Positions 26,535-33,717 are shown, counted from the stretch's first letter. The stretch is 37,675 nt of DNA from an uncultured Mitsuokella sp. (GCA_945877355.1 CAMCRT010000017.1:1-37675); one strand, 5' to 3'. The notes: a model not told the origin generated them from the sequence alone. Program-made: numbers and translations.

Positions 26535-27986
26535 ATGAACCGTTCGATTATCTTCTATGTATTGGGCAAGCTCGTCCTTGCGGAGACGGCGATTCTTGCT
26601 GTCCCTCTCACCCTTGCCCTCGCCTGGGACGAGCCAAGCGCCGGCGCCCTCTTCCTTTCCGTCCTTATCGCCGGAGGCACCGGCTTTCTCCTTCAGCGCA
26701 GCGGCCGCTACACCGATGCCCCCCTCACCAAGCGCGACGGCATCGCCATCACCGGCTTTGGCTGGATGGTCGCCACCGCCCTCGGCATGCTTCCCTACCT
26801 CCTCGGCGGCTACCTCCCGCCCCTTGACGCACTCTTCGAGAGCATCTCCGGCTTCACCGGCACCGGCGCCACCGTCATCGAGGTCCTGGAGCCCCTGCCG
26901 CAGAGCATCCTTTTCTGGCGCATGATGACCCACTGGTTCGGCGGCCTCGGCATCATCGTCATATTCATCGCGCTCCTGCCCCAGACCGGCCAGAGCACCA
27001 TCTACATGTACAACGCCGAGACGACCGGGGCAGGGGACGGGCGCATGCTTCCGCGCCTCCAGGGCATGACGAAGGTGCTCTTCTCCATGTACATCGCCTT
27101 CACCCTCGTCGCCACCCTCGTCTACCTCCTCTGCGGCCTCTCCCTCTGGGATGCCGTGACCCACGCCATGAGCACCATCGGCGCCGGCGGCTTCTCCACC
27201 CATAGCACCAGCGCCGCCCACTTTGACAGCATCCCCCTAGAGGTCTCCATGACCTTCTTCATGATCCTCGCCGGCGGCAACTTCGGCCTCTACTATCGCG
27301 TCTGGACAAAGGGCCTCGCGAGCCTCTGGAAAAACACGGAGTTTCGCTGGTACATCGCCATCCTCGCCCTCGCCACCATCCTCGTGACGGCAGATCTCTC
27401 CCTCTCCATGGGCCTTCGCCCGGGAGACGCTCTGCGCTTTGCCAGCTTTCAGACCGGGTCGCTGGCGACGACGGGCTTTGTGTCGGCGGACTTCGACCTC
27501 TGGCCCGCCTTCTCCAAGGGCATCCTCATCGCCCTCATGATCAGCGGCGGCTGCGCCGGCGGGGCAGCAGGGGGCGTGAAGGTGGCCCGGGTCGTCCTCC
27601 TGGTGAAGAACGCCTGCGCCGTCGTCCATCAGAAGCTCAGTCCCCGACAGCTGGAGGCCGTCCGCATGAATGGGAGCATCGTGCCCCAGGAAAAGCTGGC
27701 GGCGACACAGGTATTTTTCTTTCTCTACATCTTCTTTACCCTCGTATTCGCCCTGCTGCTCACGGCGGATGGCCTCCGGGTATTCGACGCCTTCACCATC
27801 AGCGTCACCACCCTCGGCAACGTGGGCCCCGCCTTCGGCATCGCCGGCGCCACAGGCACCTACGCACCCCTTTCCGACTTCGCCAAGTCCCTCCTTTGCG
27901 TAGAAATGCTCCTGGGCCGCCTGGAGCTCTTTACCCTCCTCGCCATGGCGACCCCGGACTTCTGGCGGGTAAAGGGAAGATGGTAG
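26535..27986 (+). CDS. trkH: TrkH-family potassium channel subunit, canonical
   Basis: 483 residues with the membrane layout and pore loops of TrkH: SGFTGTGATVIEV (P1), MSTIGAGGFSTHSTS (P2), SLATTGFVSADFDLWP (P3) and VTTLGNVGPAFG (P4). The GNVGP sequence of P4 and MISGGCAGGAAGGVKVAR after P3 are typical. ATG 26535 follows AAAGGAGGGGAG; the frame is open further upstream but lacks a second ribosome site. It would form a potassium uptake channel gated by TrkA. Compared with the upstream paralogue it keeps the standard filter in all four loops. Confidence 0.93.
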   Translation: MNRSIIFYVLGKLVLAETAILAVPLTLALAWDEPSAGALFLSVLIAGGTGFLLQRSGRYTDAPLTKRDGIAITGFGWMVATALGMLPYLLGGYLPPLDALFESISGFTGTGATVIEVLEPLPQSILFWRMMTHWFGGLGIIVIFIALLPQTGQSTIYMYNAETTGAGDGRMLPRLQGMTKVLFSMYIAFTLVATLVYLLCGLSLWDAVTHAMSTIGAGGFSTHSTSAAHFDSIPLEVSMTFFMILAGGNFGLYYRVWTKGLASLWKNTEFRWYIAILALATILVTADLSLSMGLRPGDALRFASFQTGSLATTGFVSADFDLWPAFSKGILIALMISGGCAGGAAGGVKVARVVLLVKNACAVVHQKLSPRQLEAVRMNGSIVPQEKLAATQVFFFLYIFFTLVFALLLTADGLRVFDAFTISVTTLGNVGPAFGIAGATGTYAPLSDFAKSLLCVEMLLGRLELFTLLAMATPDFWRVKGRW

Positions 27987-27988
27987 GA

Positions 27989-28017
27989 TTGCTAGAAATG
28001 CAGGAACATGATAGGAT
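27989..28017 (+). promoter_or_regulatory. Possible promoter of the RpiR-type regulator
   Basis: TTGCTA (27989-27994), 17-base spacer, TAGGAT (28012-28017), directly after the trkH stop. Moderate match only. Just downstream GATAGA (28015) and TCTATC (28037) form a short inverted repeat that could be an autoregulatory site. Confidence 0.35.
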
Positions 28018-28059
28018 AGAGCAAAATGGACAAGTGTCTATCGTTTGGAAAGGTGCTTT

Positions 28060-28869
28060 ATGAAAATCGAGGAGCTCTTTAATCAGCATAGGGAAAAGCT
28101 AGGGGAGACGGATCTCATCATTTGGAAATATATCCTCAGGAATCGGCAGGCGGTGCGGCGGATCTCGATCCATGAGCTTGCAAGGGCCTGCGCCGTGTCC
28201 TCCACGACGGTGGTGCGCTTTGCCCAGAAGCTGGGCTTCGATGGCTTCGGCGAGCTAAAGGCCGTCCTCAAGATGGAGGAGGCGGTGCCAGAATCCTACC
28301 AGGAGAACGTCATCGAGGATCTGCGGGCCTTCTACGGCAAGACGGAGGAGCGCATCTTCTCCAGGGACTTCGACCCGGCCAGCCGCCTCGTCCACGAGGC
28401 GAACCGCATCTTCACCTTCGCCTCGGGCTTCGTCCAGGCAAATGTCACGAGGGAGCTGGCGCGGCTCTTCTTCTACGACAATGTGCTGCTCTACGACATC
28501 CCCGCGAGGGAGGAGTTCTACTCCATCCTCCAGAATGTGACGCGGGACGATCTCTTCATCTTCGTGTCGCTGTCCGGCGAGACTCCGAACGTGACGGAGT
28601 TCGCCCGGGAGCTGAAGCTCCGGGACGTGCCCCTCATCTCCATCACGAAGCTCCACGACAATACGCTCGCCAGCCTCTCCACGGTGAACCTCTACGTGTC
28701 GCCGGCGGAGTTCCCCCTCTACGAAAAGGCCGACGGCCACGCCCCCTTCAAGTCCATGATGCCTTACTTCCTCCTGGTGGAGGTCTGGTACGTGAAGTAC
28801 CGCATGTACCTAAACCAGATGGCAGCAGAGCAACGGGAGGGCGCCGAGAAGGAGCTTGTGGACGAGTGA
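28060..28869 (+). CDS. MurR/RpiR-family transcriptional regulator
   Basis: 269 residues: N-terminal RpiR-type helix-turn-helix (about 1-77, with RRISIHELARACAVSSTTVVRFAQKLGFDGFGELK) and a C-terminal SIS sugar-phosphate-binding domain (about 105-240, IFVSLSGETPNVTEFAREL as the SIS loop). Regulators of this type usually sense a phosphosugar and control the neighbouring transport or catabolic gene. ATG 28060 follows GAAAGGTG. It lies 80 bases before the Dcu carrier gene, same strand, and an inverted repeat overlaps that carrier's promoter, so it is the likely regulator; the effector is unknown. Confidence 0.87.
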   Translation: MKIEELFNQHREKLGETDLIIWKYILRNRQAVRRISIHELARACAVSSTTVVRFAQKLGFDGFGELKAVLKMEEAVPESYQENVIEDLRAFYGKTEERIFSRDFDPASRLVHEANRIFTFASGFVQANVTRELARLFFYDNVLLYDIPAREEFYSILQNVTRDDLFIFVSLSGETPNVTEFARELKLRDVPLISITKLHDNTLASLSTVNLYVSPAEFPLYEKADGHAPFKSMMPYFLLVEVWYVKYRMYLNQMAAEQREGAEKELVDE

Positions 28870-28883
28870 CGTTCTTGTTTTCC

Positions 28884-28925
28884 TTGCATTTTCTTCTATT
28901 TTAGTATACTATAAACAGTGTTTAT
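28884..28925 (+). promoter_or_regulatory. Promoter and palindromic operator of the Dcu carrier gene
   Basis: TTGCAT (28884-28889), 17-base spacer, TACTAT (28907-28912). A perfect inverted repeat, ATAAAC-AGT-GTTTAT (28911-28925), begins at the -10 and covers the expected start site. This is a repressor-type position. TAGGAGG follows at about 28936. Confidence 0.65.
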
Positions 28926-28949
28926 TGTTATATCTTAGGAGGAAACTGT

Positions 28950-30290
28950 ATGGAAATGGTTTTGGGGCTCATTGTCCTTCTGGCCTGCCTTGTGGTGGGC
29001 GTGCGTCATGGGGGCATCGGGCTGGCTGTCATCAGTGGCATCGGCCTTGTCATCTTTACGTTTGTATTCGGCTATAAGCCGGGCGTGCCGCCCATCGGCG
29101 TCATGCTGACGATCCTGGCGGTCGTGACCTGCGCGGGCTTCCTACAGACCTCGGGCGGCCTCACGGTCATGCTGAAGTACGCGGAGCGGTTCCTCAGGAG
29201 CAATCCGAAGCGGGTGACGATATACGCGCCGCTCACCACCTGGTTTTTGACGGTGCTCTGCGGCACGGGCCACGTGGTCTACACCATGTTCCCCATCATC
29301 TACGATATCGCCATCAAGGAGAATATCCGCCCGGAGCGGCCCATGGCCGTGTCCTCCGTGGCCTCCCAGATGGGCATCTGCGCGTCGCCGGTGTCGGTGG
29401 CTGTCGTGTCCATCATCGGCTTTATGGCGGCGGCAGGCCACACCTACACGGTGCTGCAGATTCTCTCGATCTCCATTCCAGCCACATTTTGCGGTGTCCT
29501 CTGCGCGGCGCTCTGGTCCTATCGCCGCGGCAAGGATCTCGACAAGGATGAGGCCTTCCAGGAGTTCATCAAGGACCCGGAGAACCGGGAGTATGTCTAC
29601 GGCGAGAATGAGTCCCTCATGAATACGGAACTCCCGAAGAGCTACTACCATGCCATGTTCATCTTCTTCGGCGGCATCCTCGTCATCGCGCTGCTGGGCA
29701 ACTTCCAGTCGCTCTTGCCGCACTTCCCGGATGCAAAGGGCGTCATGAAGGCCATCTCCATGACGGACGTCATCCAGATGGCGATGCTTCTGGTGGCGGC
29801 CGTCATCCTCCTCGCCTGCCATGTGCGGGCGAAGGATGTGGGCAACAGCCAGGTATTCCGGGCGGGCATCGTGGCCCTCGTATCAGTGTACGGCGTCGCT
29901 TGGATGGCGGATACCTACTTCATGAACCACATTGCCTTCCTGAAGGAGTGGCTGGGGTCGGCTGTGACGGCGTATCCCTGGGCGTATGCGATTTTCGCGT
30001 TCCTCACGTCGAAGCTGGTGAATTCGCAGGCAGCGGCCATCGCCATTGTGGTGCCGCTGGCGCTGTCGGTGGGGCTGGATCCGGTGCTGATCCTGTCCTT
30101 TATCTCGGCCTGCTATGGCTATTTCTTCCTGCCGACGTACCCGTCGGATCTGGCCTGCATCGGGTTTGACCGGTCGGGCACGACGCGCATCGGCAAATAC
30201 ATCCTGAATCACAGCTTCATGATCCCAGGGCTCATCGGCGTCATTTCTGGCTGCTGCGTGGGCTACGTCATCGCCCATATCATCCTGTAA
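28950..30290 (+). CDS. Dcu-family anaerobic C4-dicarboxylate carrier
   Basis: 446 residues with 10-12 membrane helices. It follows the DcuA/DcuB pattern: GVRHGGIGLAVISGIGL at the N-terminus, KPGVPP, then FLQTSGGLTVMLKYAERFLR, RSNPKRVTIYAPLTTWFLT, CGTGHVVYTMFPII and QMGICASPVSVAVVSI. In anaerobes such carriers exchange fumarate, malate or aspartate for succinate. I cannot tell DcuA from DcuB. ATG 28950 has TTAGGAGGAAAC upstream. The upstream RpiR-type gene is an unusual regulator for a Dcu carrier, which is often under DcuSR in E. coli. No clear terminator directly follows; the repeat element starts 46 bases after the stop. Confidence 0.85.
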   Translation: MEMVLGLIVLLACLVVGVRHGGIGLAVISGIGLVIFTFVFGYKPGVPPIGVMLTILAVVTCAGFLQTSGGLTVMLKYAERFLRSNPKRVTIYAPLTTWFLTVLCGTGHVVYTMFPIIYDIAIKENIRPERPMAVSSVASQMGICASPVSVAVVSIIGFMAAAGHTYTVLQILSISIPATFCGVLCAALWSYRRGKDLDKDEAFQEFIKDPENREYVYGENESLMNTELPKSYYHAMFIFFGGILVIALLGNFQSLLPHFPDAKGVMKAISMTDVIQMAMLLVAAVILLACHVRAKDVGNSQVFRAGIVALVSVYGVAWMADTYFMNHIAFLKEWLGSAVTAYPWAYAIFAFLTSKLVNSQAAAIAIVVPLALSVGLDPVLILSFISACYGYFFLPTYPSDLACIGFDRSGTTRIGKYILNHSFMIPGLIGVISGCCVGYVIAHIIL

Positions 30291-30336
30291 AGGGCGGCTT
30301 TTATCCCGTCCAGAAGCCCGGTAACATCCTCCTCGC

Positions 30337-30536
30337 AGACTCCCCCTTGCCCTTCGGGCATTCCCCCTCTGGAGGGGGACGAGGCTAGACTAAGGCTTTT
30401 TGCAATGGGTTGATACAATGGGGAAAGCAGATGGGATGTATGTGTACGTAGTGTGTTGCAATCCATTGCGACCACGGGAGGCTTGCTTGCCTCCCTCTAG
30501 AGGGAGGTGGCGCGCGCAGCGCGACGGAGGGAGTCC
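30337..30536 (+). repeat. Dispersed ~200-bp terminal-inverted-repeat element, copy 2
   Basis: Starts CGCAGACTCCCCC and ends GACGGAGGGAGTCC. Contains the TTCCCCCTCT/GGAGGGGGA hairpin (30361-30379), a variable centre with CAATCCATTGCG, the CCTCCCT/AGGGAGG hairpin (30490-30507) and the GCGCGC/GCGCGA palindrome. Same block order as at 1571-1773 (minus strand) and 36032-36230. It occupies most of the 345-base gap between the Dcu carrier and rpoN. Short open frames inside it (reading ASSPSRGGMPEGQGGV on the minus strand) are likely spurious. Confidence 0.8.
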
Positions 30537-30578
30537 TGCTGCTGGTGGTAACGGTTCAGCACTAGCGTGAGTTTTGGG

Positions 30579-30618
30579 GCGGTGATGGCTTTTTATGCAT
30601 CACCGCTCTTTCTTTTTA
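30579..30618 (+). terminator. Terminator-like hairpin just before the rpoN ribosome site
   Basis: Perfect 9-bp stem GCGGTGATG (30579-30587) with CATCACCGC (30598-30606), 10-base loop and the T-rich tail TCTTTCTTTTT. The rpoN Shine-Dalgarno AGGAGG starts at 30621, so no promoter fits between. Either rpoN is transcribed through this hairpin and attenuated by it, or the hairpin is a poor terminator of upstream transcription. Confidence 0.7.
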
Positions 30619-30635
30619 TAAGGAGGCGAAGCTAT

Positions 30636-31898
30636 ATGGAATATTCCCAGAGCACGGAGCAGCGGCAGGAGCTTCGGATGACGGCGGAGCTGCAGCAGGC
30701 CATTGAGATCCTTGGTATGACGACGGACGAGCTTCGCCTCCGCATCGAGTCGGAGTATCTGGAGAATCCGGCCCTCGAGATCGAGGAGGGTGAGTATGAG
30801 CCGGTGTCTGTCCTGCGGCGAGAGGCGGCAGCTGAGGGAGGGAATCTCCGGGCGGGGGAGGAGAGCCTTTATGATGTGCTGCTTTCCCAGGCAGGCGTGG
30901 CCTTTCGCGACGCGGAGGAGCTTCGCATTGCCCGGTTCCTCATCGGCTGCATCGATGGCAGCGGGTATCTTGCCATAGCGCTATCGGATGCGGCAGACGC
31001 TCTCGGCGTGACGGATGCGGCAGCGCTCTCCGTGCTCCAGCGCATCCAGCACTTTGACCCGCTGGGCGTGGGGGCGCGGGACCTTCGGGAGTGCCTGCTG
31101 CTTCAGGCCCGGGAGAAGGGGGCATCGGAGCTCGTCTGCCGGCTCATCGAGTCCCAGCTTGAGAATCTGGCAGCGGGGCGGATTCCATCCATCGCAAAGG
31201 CTCTGGGGGTCACAAACCGGGAGGTGCAGGAGGCGGCGGACTTTCTGCGGACGCTCTCTCCCAGGCCCGGTGCGGCCTACGGCGAGGGGGAGCCGGTGGG
31301 GATGACGCCGGATCTGCGGGTGCGGGAGACGGAGGGAGGCCCCGTGCTGGAGCTCCTTTCAGCGGGGGTGCCCGATCTCCGGCTGGCGGAGGGGGCGAAG
31401 ACGCCCCTTCCCGATGCGGCAGCAAAGGCTTATATGACAGAGCGGGTGCGCTCGGCCCAGTGGCTTATCAAAGCCATCGACCAGCGGAAAAAGACCCTCA
31501 GGCGTATCGTGGAGGCGGTGCTCATGCGCCAGCCGGAGCTCCTCCAGCGGGGGCGGGCGGCCCTTCGGCCCATGGGCATGGCGGAGATTGCCGAGGCGGC
31601 CGGCGTCCACGAGTCCACCGTGAGCCGGGCCGTCCGAGGGAAATACATCGAGTTCCCCTGGGGCGTACTGCCCCTCCGGAGCTTCTTCACGGCAGAGCTC
31701 TCTGGCGGCACCTCCGCCGCCGCGGCAAAGGAGGCAATCCGCCGCCTCGTGGGGGAGGAGGACGCGAAAAAGCCCCTGTCTGACAGCGCCCTCGCGGAAC
31801 GGCTGGCGGCAGAGGGGATACAGCTTTCCCGCAGAGCCGTGGCAAAGTACCGGGAGCAGCTGGGGATTGCTGCGGCCGCAAAACGAAAAAGATATTGA
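30636..31898 (+). CDS. rpoN: RNA polymerase sigma-54 factor RpoN
   Basis: 420 residues. Region I (1-50) is Gln-rich (QSTEQRQELRMTAELQQAIEIL), binding activator-dependent closed complex. The acidic region II is very short. The core-binding domain spans about 85-230. The helix-turn-helix lies near MGMAEIAEAAGVHESTVSRAV, and the RpoN box appears as SRRAVAKYREQLGI, close to the consensus ARRTVAKYRE. ATG 30636 follows AGGAGG by 9 bases; the longer open frame upstream includes the hairpin and is unlikely. E. coli RpoN has 477 residues; 420 is within the Firmicutes range. Its stop codon overlaps the promoter of the antitoxin RNA next door. Confidence 0.92.
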   Translation: MEYSQSTEQRQELRMTAELQQAIEILGMTTDELRLRIESEYLENPALEIEEGEYEPVSVLRREAAAEGGNLRAGEESLYDVLLSQAGVAFRDAEELRIARFLIGCIDGSGYLAIALSDAADALGVTDAAALSVLQRIQHFDPLGVGARDLRECLLLQAREKGASELVCRLIESQLENLAAGRIPSIAKALGVTNREVQEAADFLRTLSPRPGAAYGEGEPVGMTPDLRVRETEGGPVLELLSAGVPDLRLAEGAKTPLPDAAAKAYMTERVRSAQWLIKAIDQRKKTLRRIVEAVLMRQPELLQRGRAALRPMGMAEIAEAAGVHESTVSRAVRGKYIEFPWGVLPLRSFFTAELSGGTSAAAAKEAIRRLVGEEDAKKPLSDSALAERLAAEGIQLSRRAVAKYREQLGIAAAAKRKRY

Positions 31899-31923
31899 AG
31901 TTCAAATCGTAGTGTGCTATACT
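31895..31923 (+). promoter_or_regulatory. Promoter of the par-like antitoxin RNA
   Basis: TTGAAG (31895-31900), exactly 17 bases, TATACT (31918-31923) preceded by TGC (extended -10). The -35 includes the rpoN stop codon. The predicted start is at about 31931, at the first base of the left direct repeat. Confidence 0.75.
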
Positions 31924-31931
31924 AATAACAG

Positions 31932-31956
31932 AATTCGACAAGGTCATAGATCGACC
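31932..31956 (+). repeat. Left direct repeat of the par-like module
   Basis: Starts AATTCGACAAG and ends ATCGACC; nearly the same sequence recurs in the same orientation at 32121-32147, differing by two single-base gaps and one substitution. Confidence 0.85.
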
Positions 31957-31957
31957 C

Positions 31958-32001
31958 AAAAAAAACACCCCATCGGCTGGTTACCAATGGGGTGTTTTTT
32001 T
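31958..32001. terminator. Bidirectional terminator shared by RNA I and RNA II
   Basis: Eight A (31958-31965), stem CACCCCAT (31966-31973) with ATGGGGTG (31987-31994), then seven T (31995-32001). The loop has a small TGG/CCA inner pair. The A and T tracts make it work in both directions, as needed for two converging short transcripts. Confidence 0.9.
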
Positions 32002-32047
32002 GCGGCTGGTTACGCCGCGTCCTGCTGGTGCCACGTGGCAGCGACTC

Positions 32048-32137
32048 CTACTGCCCCAGCATCTGCAAAATCAGCGTCCCGAGGATGCTCCCGAGAATGC
32101 TGATAAGCAGGGAGAGTACAAATTCGACAAGACTCAT
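32048..32137 (-). CDS. Predicted 29-residue hydrophobic type I toxin (Fst-like role)
   Basis: ATG at 32137 (minus strand), TAG at 32048-32050. The peptide starts MSLVEFVLSLLISILG and ends LILQMLGQ: a single membrane helix (about 6-24) with Glu5 as the only charged side chain and a G16-x3-G20 pair. GGAGAGGAGG stands 8-9 bases upstream, very strong for so short a gene. The start-codon region is the right direct repeat, complementary to the predicted antitoxin RNA. The Shine-Dalgarno part GCAGGAGAG can also pair inside the mRNA with CTCTCCCTGC in codons 8-11. Size, hydrophobicity and layout fit membrane toxins of type I systems such as Fst and TxpA, but Fst has a charged C-terminal tail that is missing here. 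I recognise no close relative. Too small for most automatic gene finders. Confidence 0.7.
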   Translation of the reverse strand: MSLVEFVLSLLISILGSILGTLILQMLGQ

Positions 32138-32147
32138 AGAATCGACC
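32121..32147 (+). repeat. Right direct repeat of the par-like module
   Basis: Starts AATTCGACAAGACTC and ends AATCGACC. It covers the toxin start codon (32135-32137 on the minus strand) and reaches the last bases of its Shine-Dalgarno. Confidence 0.85.
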
Positions 32148-32189
32148 TCCTCTCCTGCCGGTTTGGGCTGGTGAGGCCGTGGCACATCT

Positions 32190-32198
32190 AGTATAGCA
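32190..32198 (-). promoter_or_regulatory. Extended -10 promoter of the toxin mRNA (RNA I)
   Basis: Minus-strand TGCTATACT, the same 9 bases as in the antitoxin promoter. The -35 (about TCGATT) is weak. Start near 32183 gives a toxin mRNA of about 225 nt ending at the shared terminator. Confidence 0.6.
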
Positions 32199-32225
32199 TA
32201 AAATAGAGAGAAATCGATAGAAGAC

Positions 32226-32268
32226 GACGAAAGAAAGGCGTGAAAGGGCCGGCTTTCGTCTTTTTTTT
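32226..32268 (+). terminator. Rightward terminator without an obvious gene before it
   Basis: Perfect 8-bp stem GACGAAAG (32226-32233) with CTTTCGTC (32253-32260), 19-base loop and eight T (32261-32268). No rightward gene lies between the RNA II terminator and this point. It may catch read-through from rpoN/RNA II before ndh, or end an unseen small RNA. Confidence 0.75.
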
Positions 32269-32344
32269 GCGATTATCCCGGGAAATCTCCCAAAAGCCTT
32301 GCAAACGGCGGAAAAGATGGTATCATAAACGTGAAAAAGGTAAC

Positions 32345-32372
32345 TTGCACTTCATCATAAATAAGTGATAAT
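32345..32372 (+). promoter_or_regulatory. Promoter of ndh
   Basis: TTGCAC (32345-32350), 16-base spacer, GATAAT (32367-32372), 25 bases before the ndh start with CTAGGAGG between. The start site would give a very short leader. Confidence 0.6.
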
Positions 32373-32397
32373 TTTCACACTCCTAGGAGGATGTATC

Positions 32398-33666
32398 ATG
32401 GCAGAAAAACCGCGTATCGTCATCGTCGGCGCCGGCTTCGGTGGCATGAAGCTGGCCGAGCTCTTGGCGAAGGAGGATGTCTCCGTCACCATCATCGACC
32501 GGCACAACTTCACCCTCTTCCAGCCCCTGCTCTATCAGGTTTCCACCTCCATGCTCTCCACGGATGAGATTGCATACCCCATCCGCGCGGCCTTCCGCAA
32601 ATACCCCAATGTGGAGCTCTTCATGGCGAAGGCCCAAGGCGTCGACCAGGAGCGGAAGGTGGTCCTGACGAACCACGGGGAGGTTCCCTACGACTATGTG
32701 GTTCTCGCCGCCGGCGCCACCACGAACTTCTTCGGTATGAAAAACCTGGAGGAGCACTGCTTCGCCATGAAGTCCCTCCAGGAGGCCCTCCACATCCGCA
32801 ACCACGTGCTCCACATGTTCGAGCGGGCGGAGAAGCACCAGGACGATGAGGAAATGCGCCGCCGCATGCTCACCTTTGTCATCGTGGGCGGTGGCCCCAC
32901 GGGCATCGAGGAGGCGGGCGCCATCGTGGAGCTCATCGGCATCCAGAAGAAGGAGCTCCACAACCTGGACTTCTCCGAGGTCAGCGTGAAGCTCATCGAG
33001 GCCACGCCCCACGTGCTCCCCATGATGGCGGAGAACCTCCAGGAGTACGCGGTGAATGTCCTGAAGAAAAAGGGCGTGGATGTCATGCTCTCCACCCAGG
33101 TGGTGGACTACGACGGCGACGACCTGAAGCTCAAGGACGGCACAATCATCCCCACCCGCACGGTCATCTGGGCGGCGGGGGTCAAGGCCGTCCCCTTCAT
33201 CGCCAACTGCGGTGGCGAGGTGGACAGGGCCGGCCGCATCATCGTGGAGGAGAACCTCCTGGCGAAGGGGAGCGACTCCCTCTTTGCCATCGGTGACTGC
33301 GCCAGCTTCTGCCACGGCACGGAGCGTCCGCTGCCGACGGTGGCACCGGTGGCGACCCAGGGGGCTGAGGTGGCCTATCGGAACATTATGAAGAAAATCC
33401 GGGGCGACGAGAATCTGGAGGCCTTCCACTATGTGGACCACGGCGCCATGGCCACCATCGGCCGGGGCGAGGCCGTGGTCAATAAGACGAGCCTCAATCC
33501 CCAGCTCACGGGCTTCATCGCCTGGTGCGCCTGGATGTTCGTCCACCTGGCACGTCTCACCAGCACCCACACGAAGCTCACGGTGGCCATCAAGTGGGGC
33601 TGGAACCTCCTTTCCGGCATCCGCCTGGGCCGCATCATCACGAATATCAAGCTCGGCGAAGAATAA
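32398..33666 (+). CDS. ndh: Type II NADH dehydrogenase (NDH-2)
   Basis: 422-residue single-subunit flavoprotein that passes electrons from NADH to quinone without pumping ions. FAD loop IVIVGAGFGGMKLAELL at residues 6-22; NADH loop FVIVGGGPTGIEEAGAI at about 160-176; SLFAIGDCAS near 300 is the second FAD motif. The C-terminal TGFIAWCAWMFVHLARL with following hydrophobic residues is the membrane-binding region of NDH-2. ATG 32398 follows TAGGAGG; an earlier in-frame ATG (32365) lacks a site. In a Selenomonas-like anaerobe it could serve menaquinone-dependent fumarate reduction or oxygen scavenging. A related ferredoxin- or sulfide-quinone-type enzyme is less likely. Confidence 0.88.
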   Translation: MAEKPRIVIVGAGFGGMKLAELLAKEDVSVTIIDRHNFTLFQPLLYQVSTSMLSTDEIAYPIRAAFRKYPNVELFMAKAQGVDQERKVVLTNHGEVPYDYVVLAAGATTNFFGMKNLEEHCFAMKSLQEALHIRNHVLHMFERAEKHQDDEEMRRRMLTFVIVGGGPTGIEEAGAIVELIGIQKKELHNLDFSEVSVKLIEATPHVLPMMAENLQEYAVNVLKKKGVDVMLSTQVVDYDGDDLKLKDGTIIPTRTVIWAAGVKAVPFIANCGGEVDRAGRIIVEENLLAKGSDSLFAIGDCASFCHGTERPLPTVAPVATQGAEVAYRNIMKKIRGDENLEAFHYVDHGAMATIGRGEAVVNKTSLNPQLTGFIAWCAWMFVHLARLTSTHTKLTVAIKWGWNLLSGIRLGRIITNIKLGEE

Positions 33667-33717
33667 GCCAAGCAGTCCTCAGAGCTCCGTGAAGCGTTGA
33701 GAGACGCACTGCTCGGC

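Larger units (their letters stand above)
31931..32001 (+). ncRNA. Predicted antitoxin RNA (RNA II) of a par-like type I module
   Basis: An RNA of about 70 nt is predicted from the promoter at 31895-31923 to the terminator T run ending at 32001. It contains the left direct repeat (31932-31956) and the terminator stem, and no coding frame of note. Because the right direct repeat lies around the start codon of the convergent toxin gene, this RNA is complementary to the toxin mRNA from the end of its Shine-Dalgarno to about codon 6, and again through the shared terminator. That matches the layout of RNA II (about 65 nt) of the Enterococcus faecalis pAD1 par locus. Existence of the RNA is inferred. 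Confidence 0.65.

Noticed and set aside
30263-30475. Short minus-strand protein with SPSRGGMPEGQGG, inside repeat copy 2
   Set aside because: The frame is made by the repeat itself; similar fragments arise from the other copies, and the sequence is a non-coding repeat.
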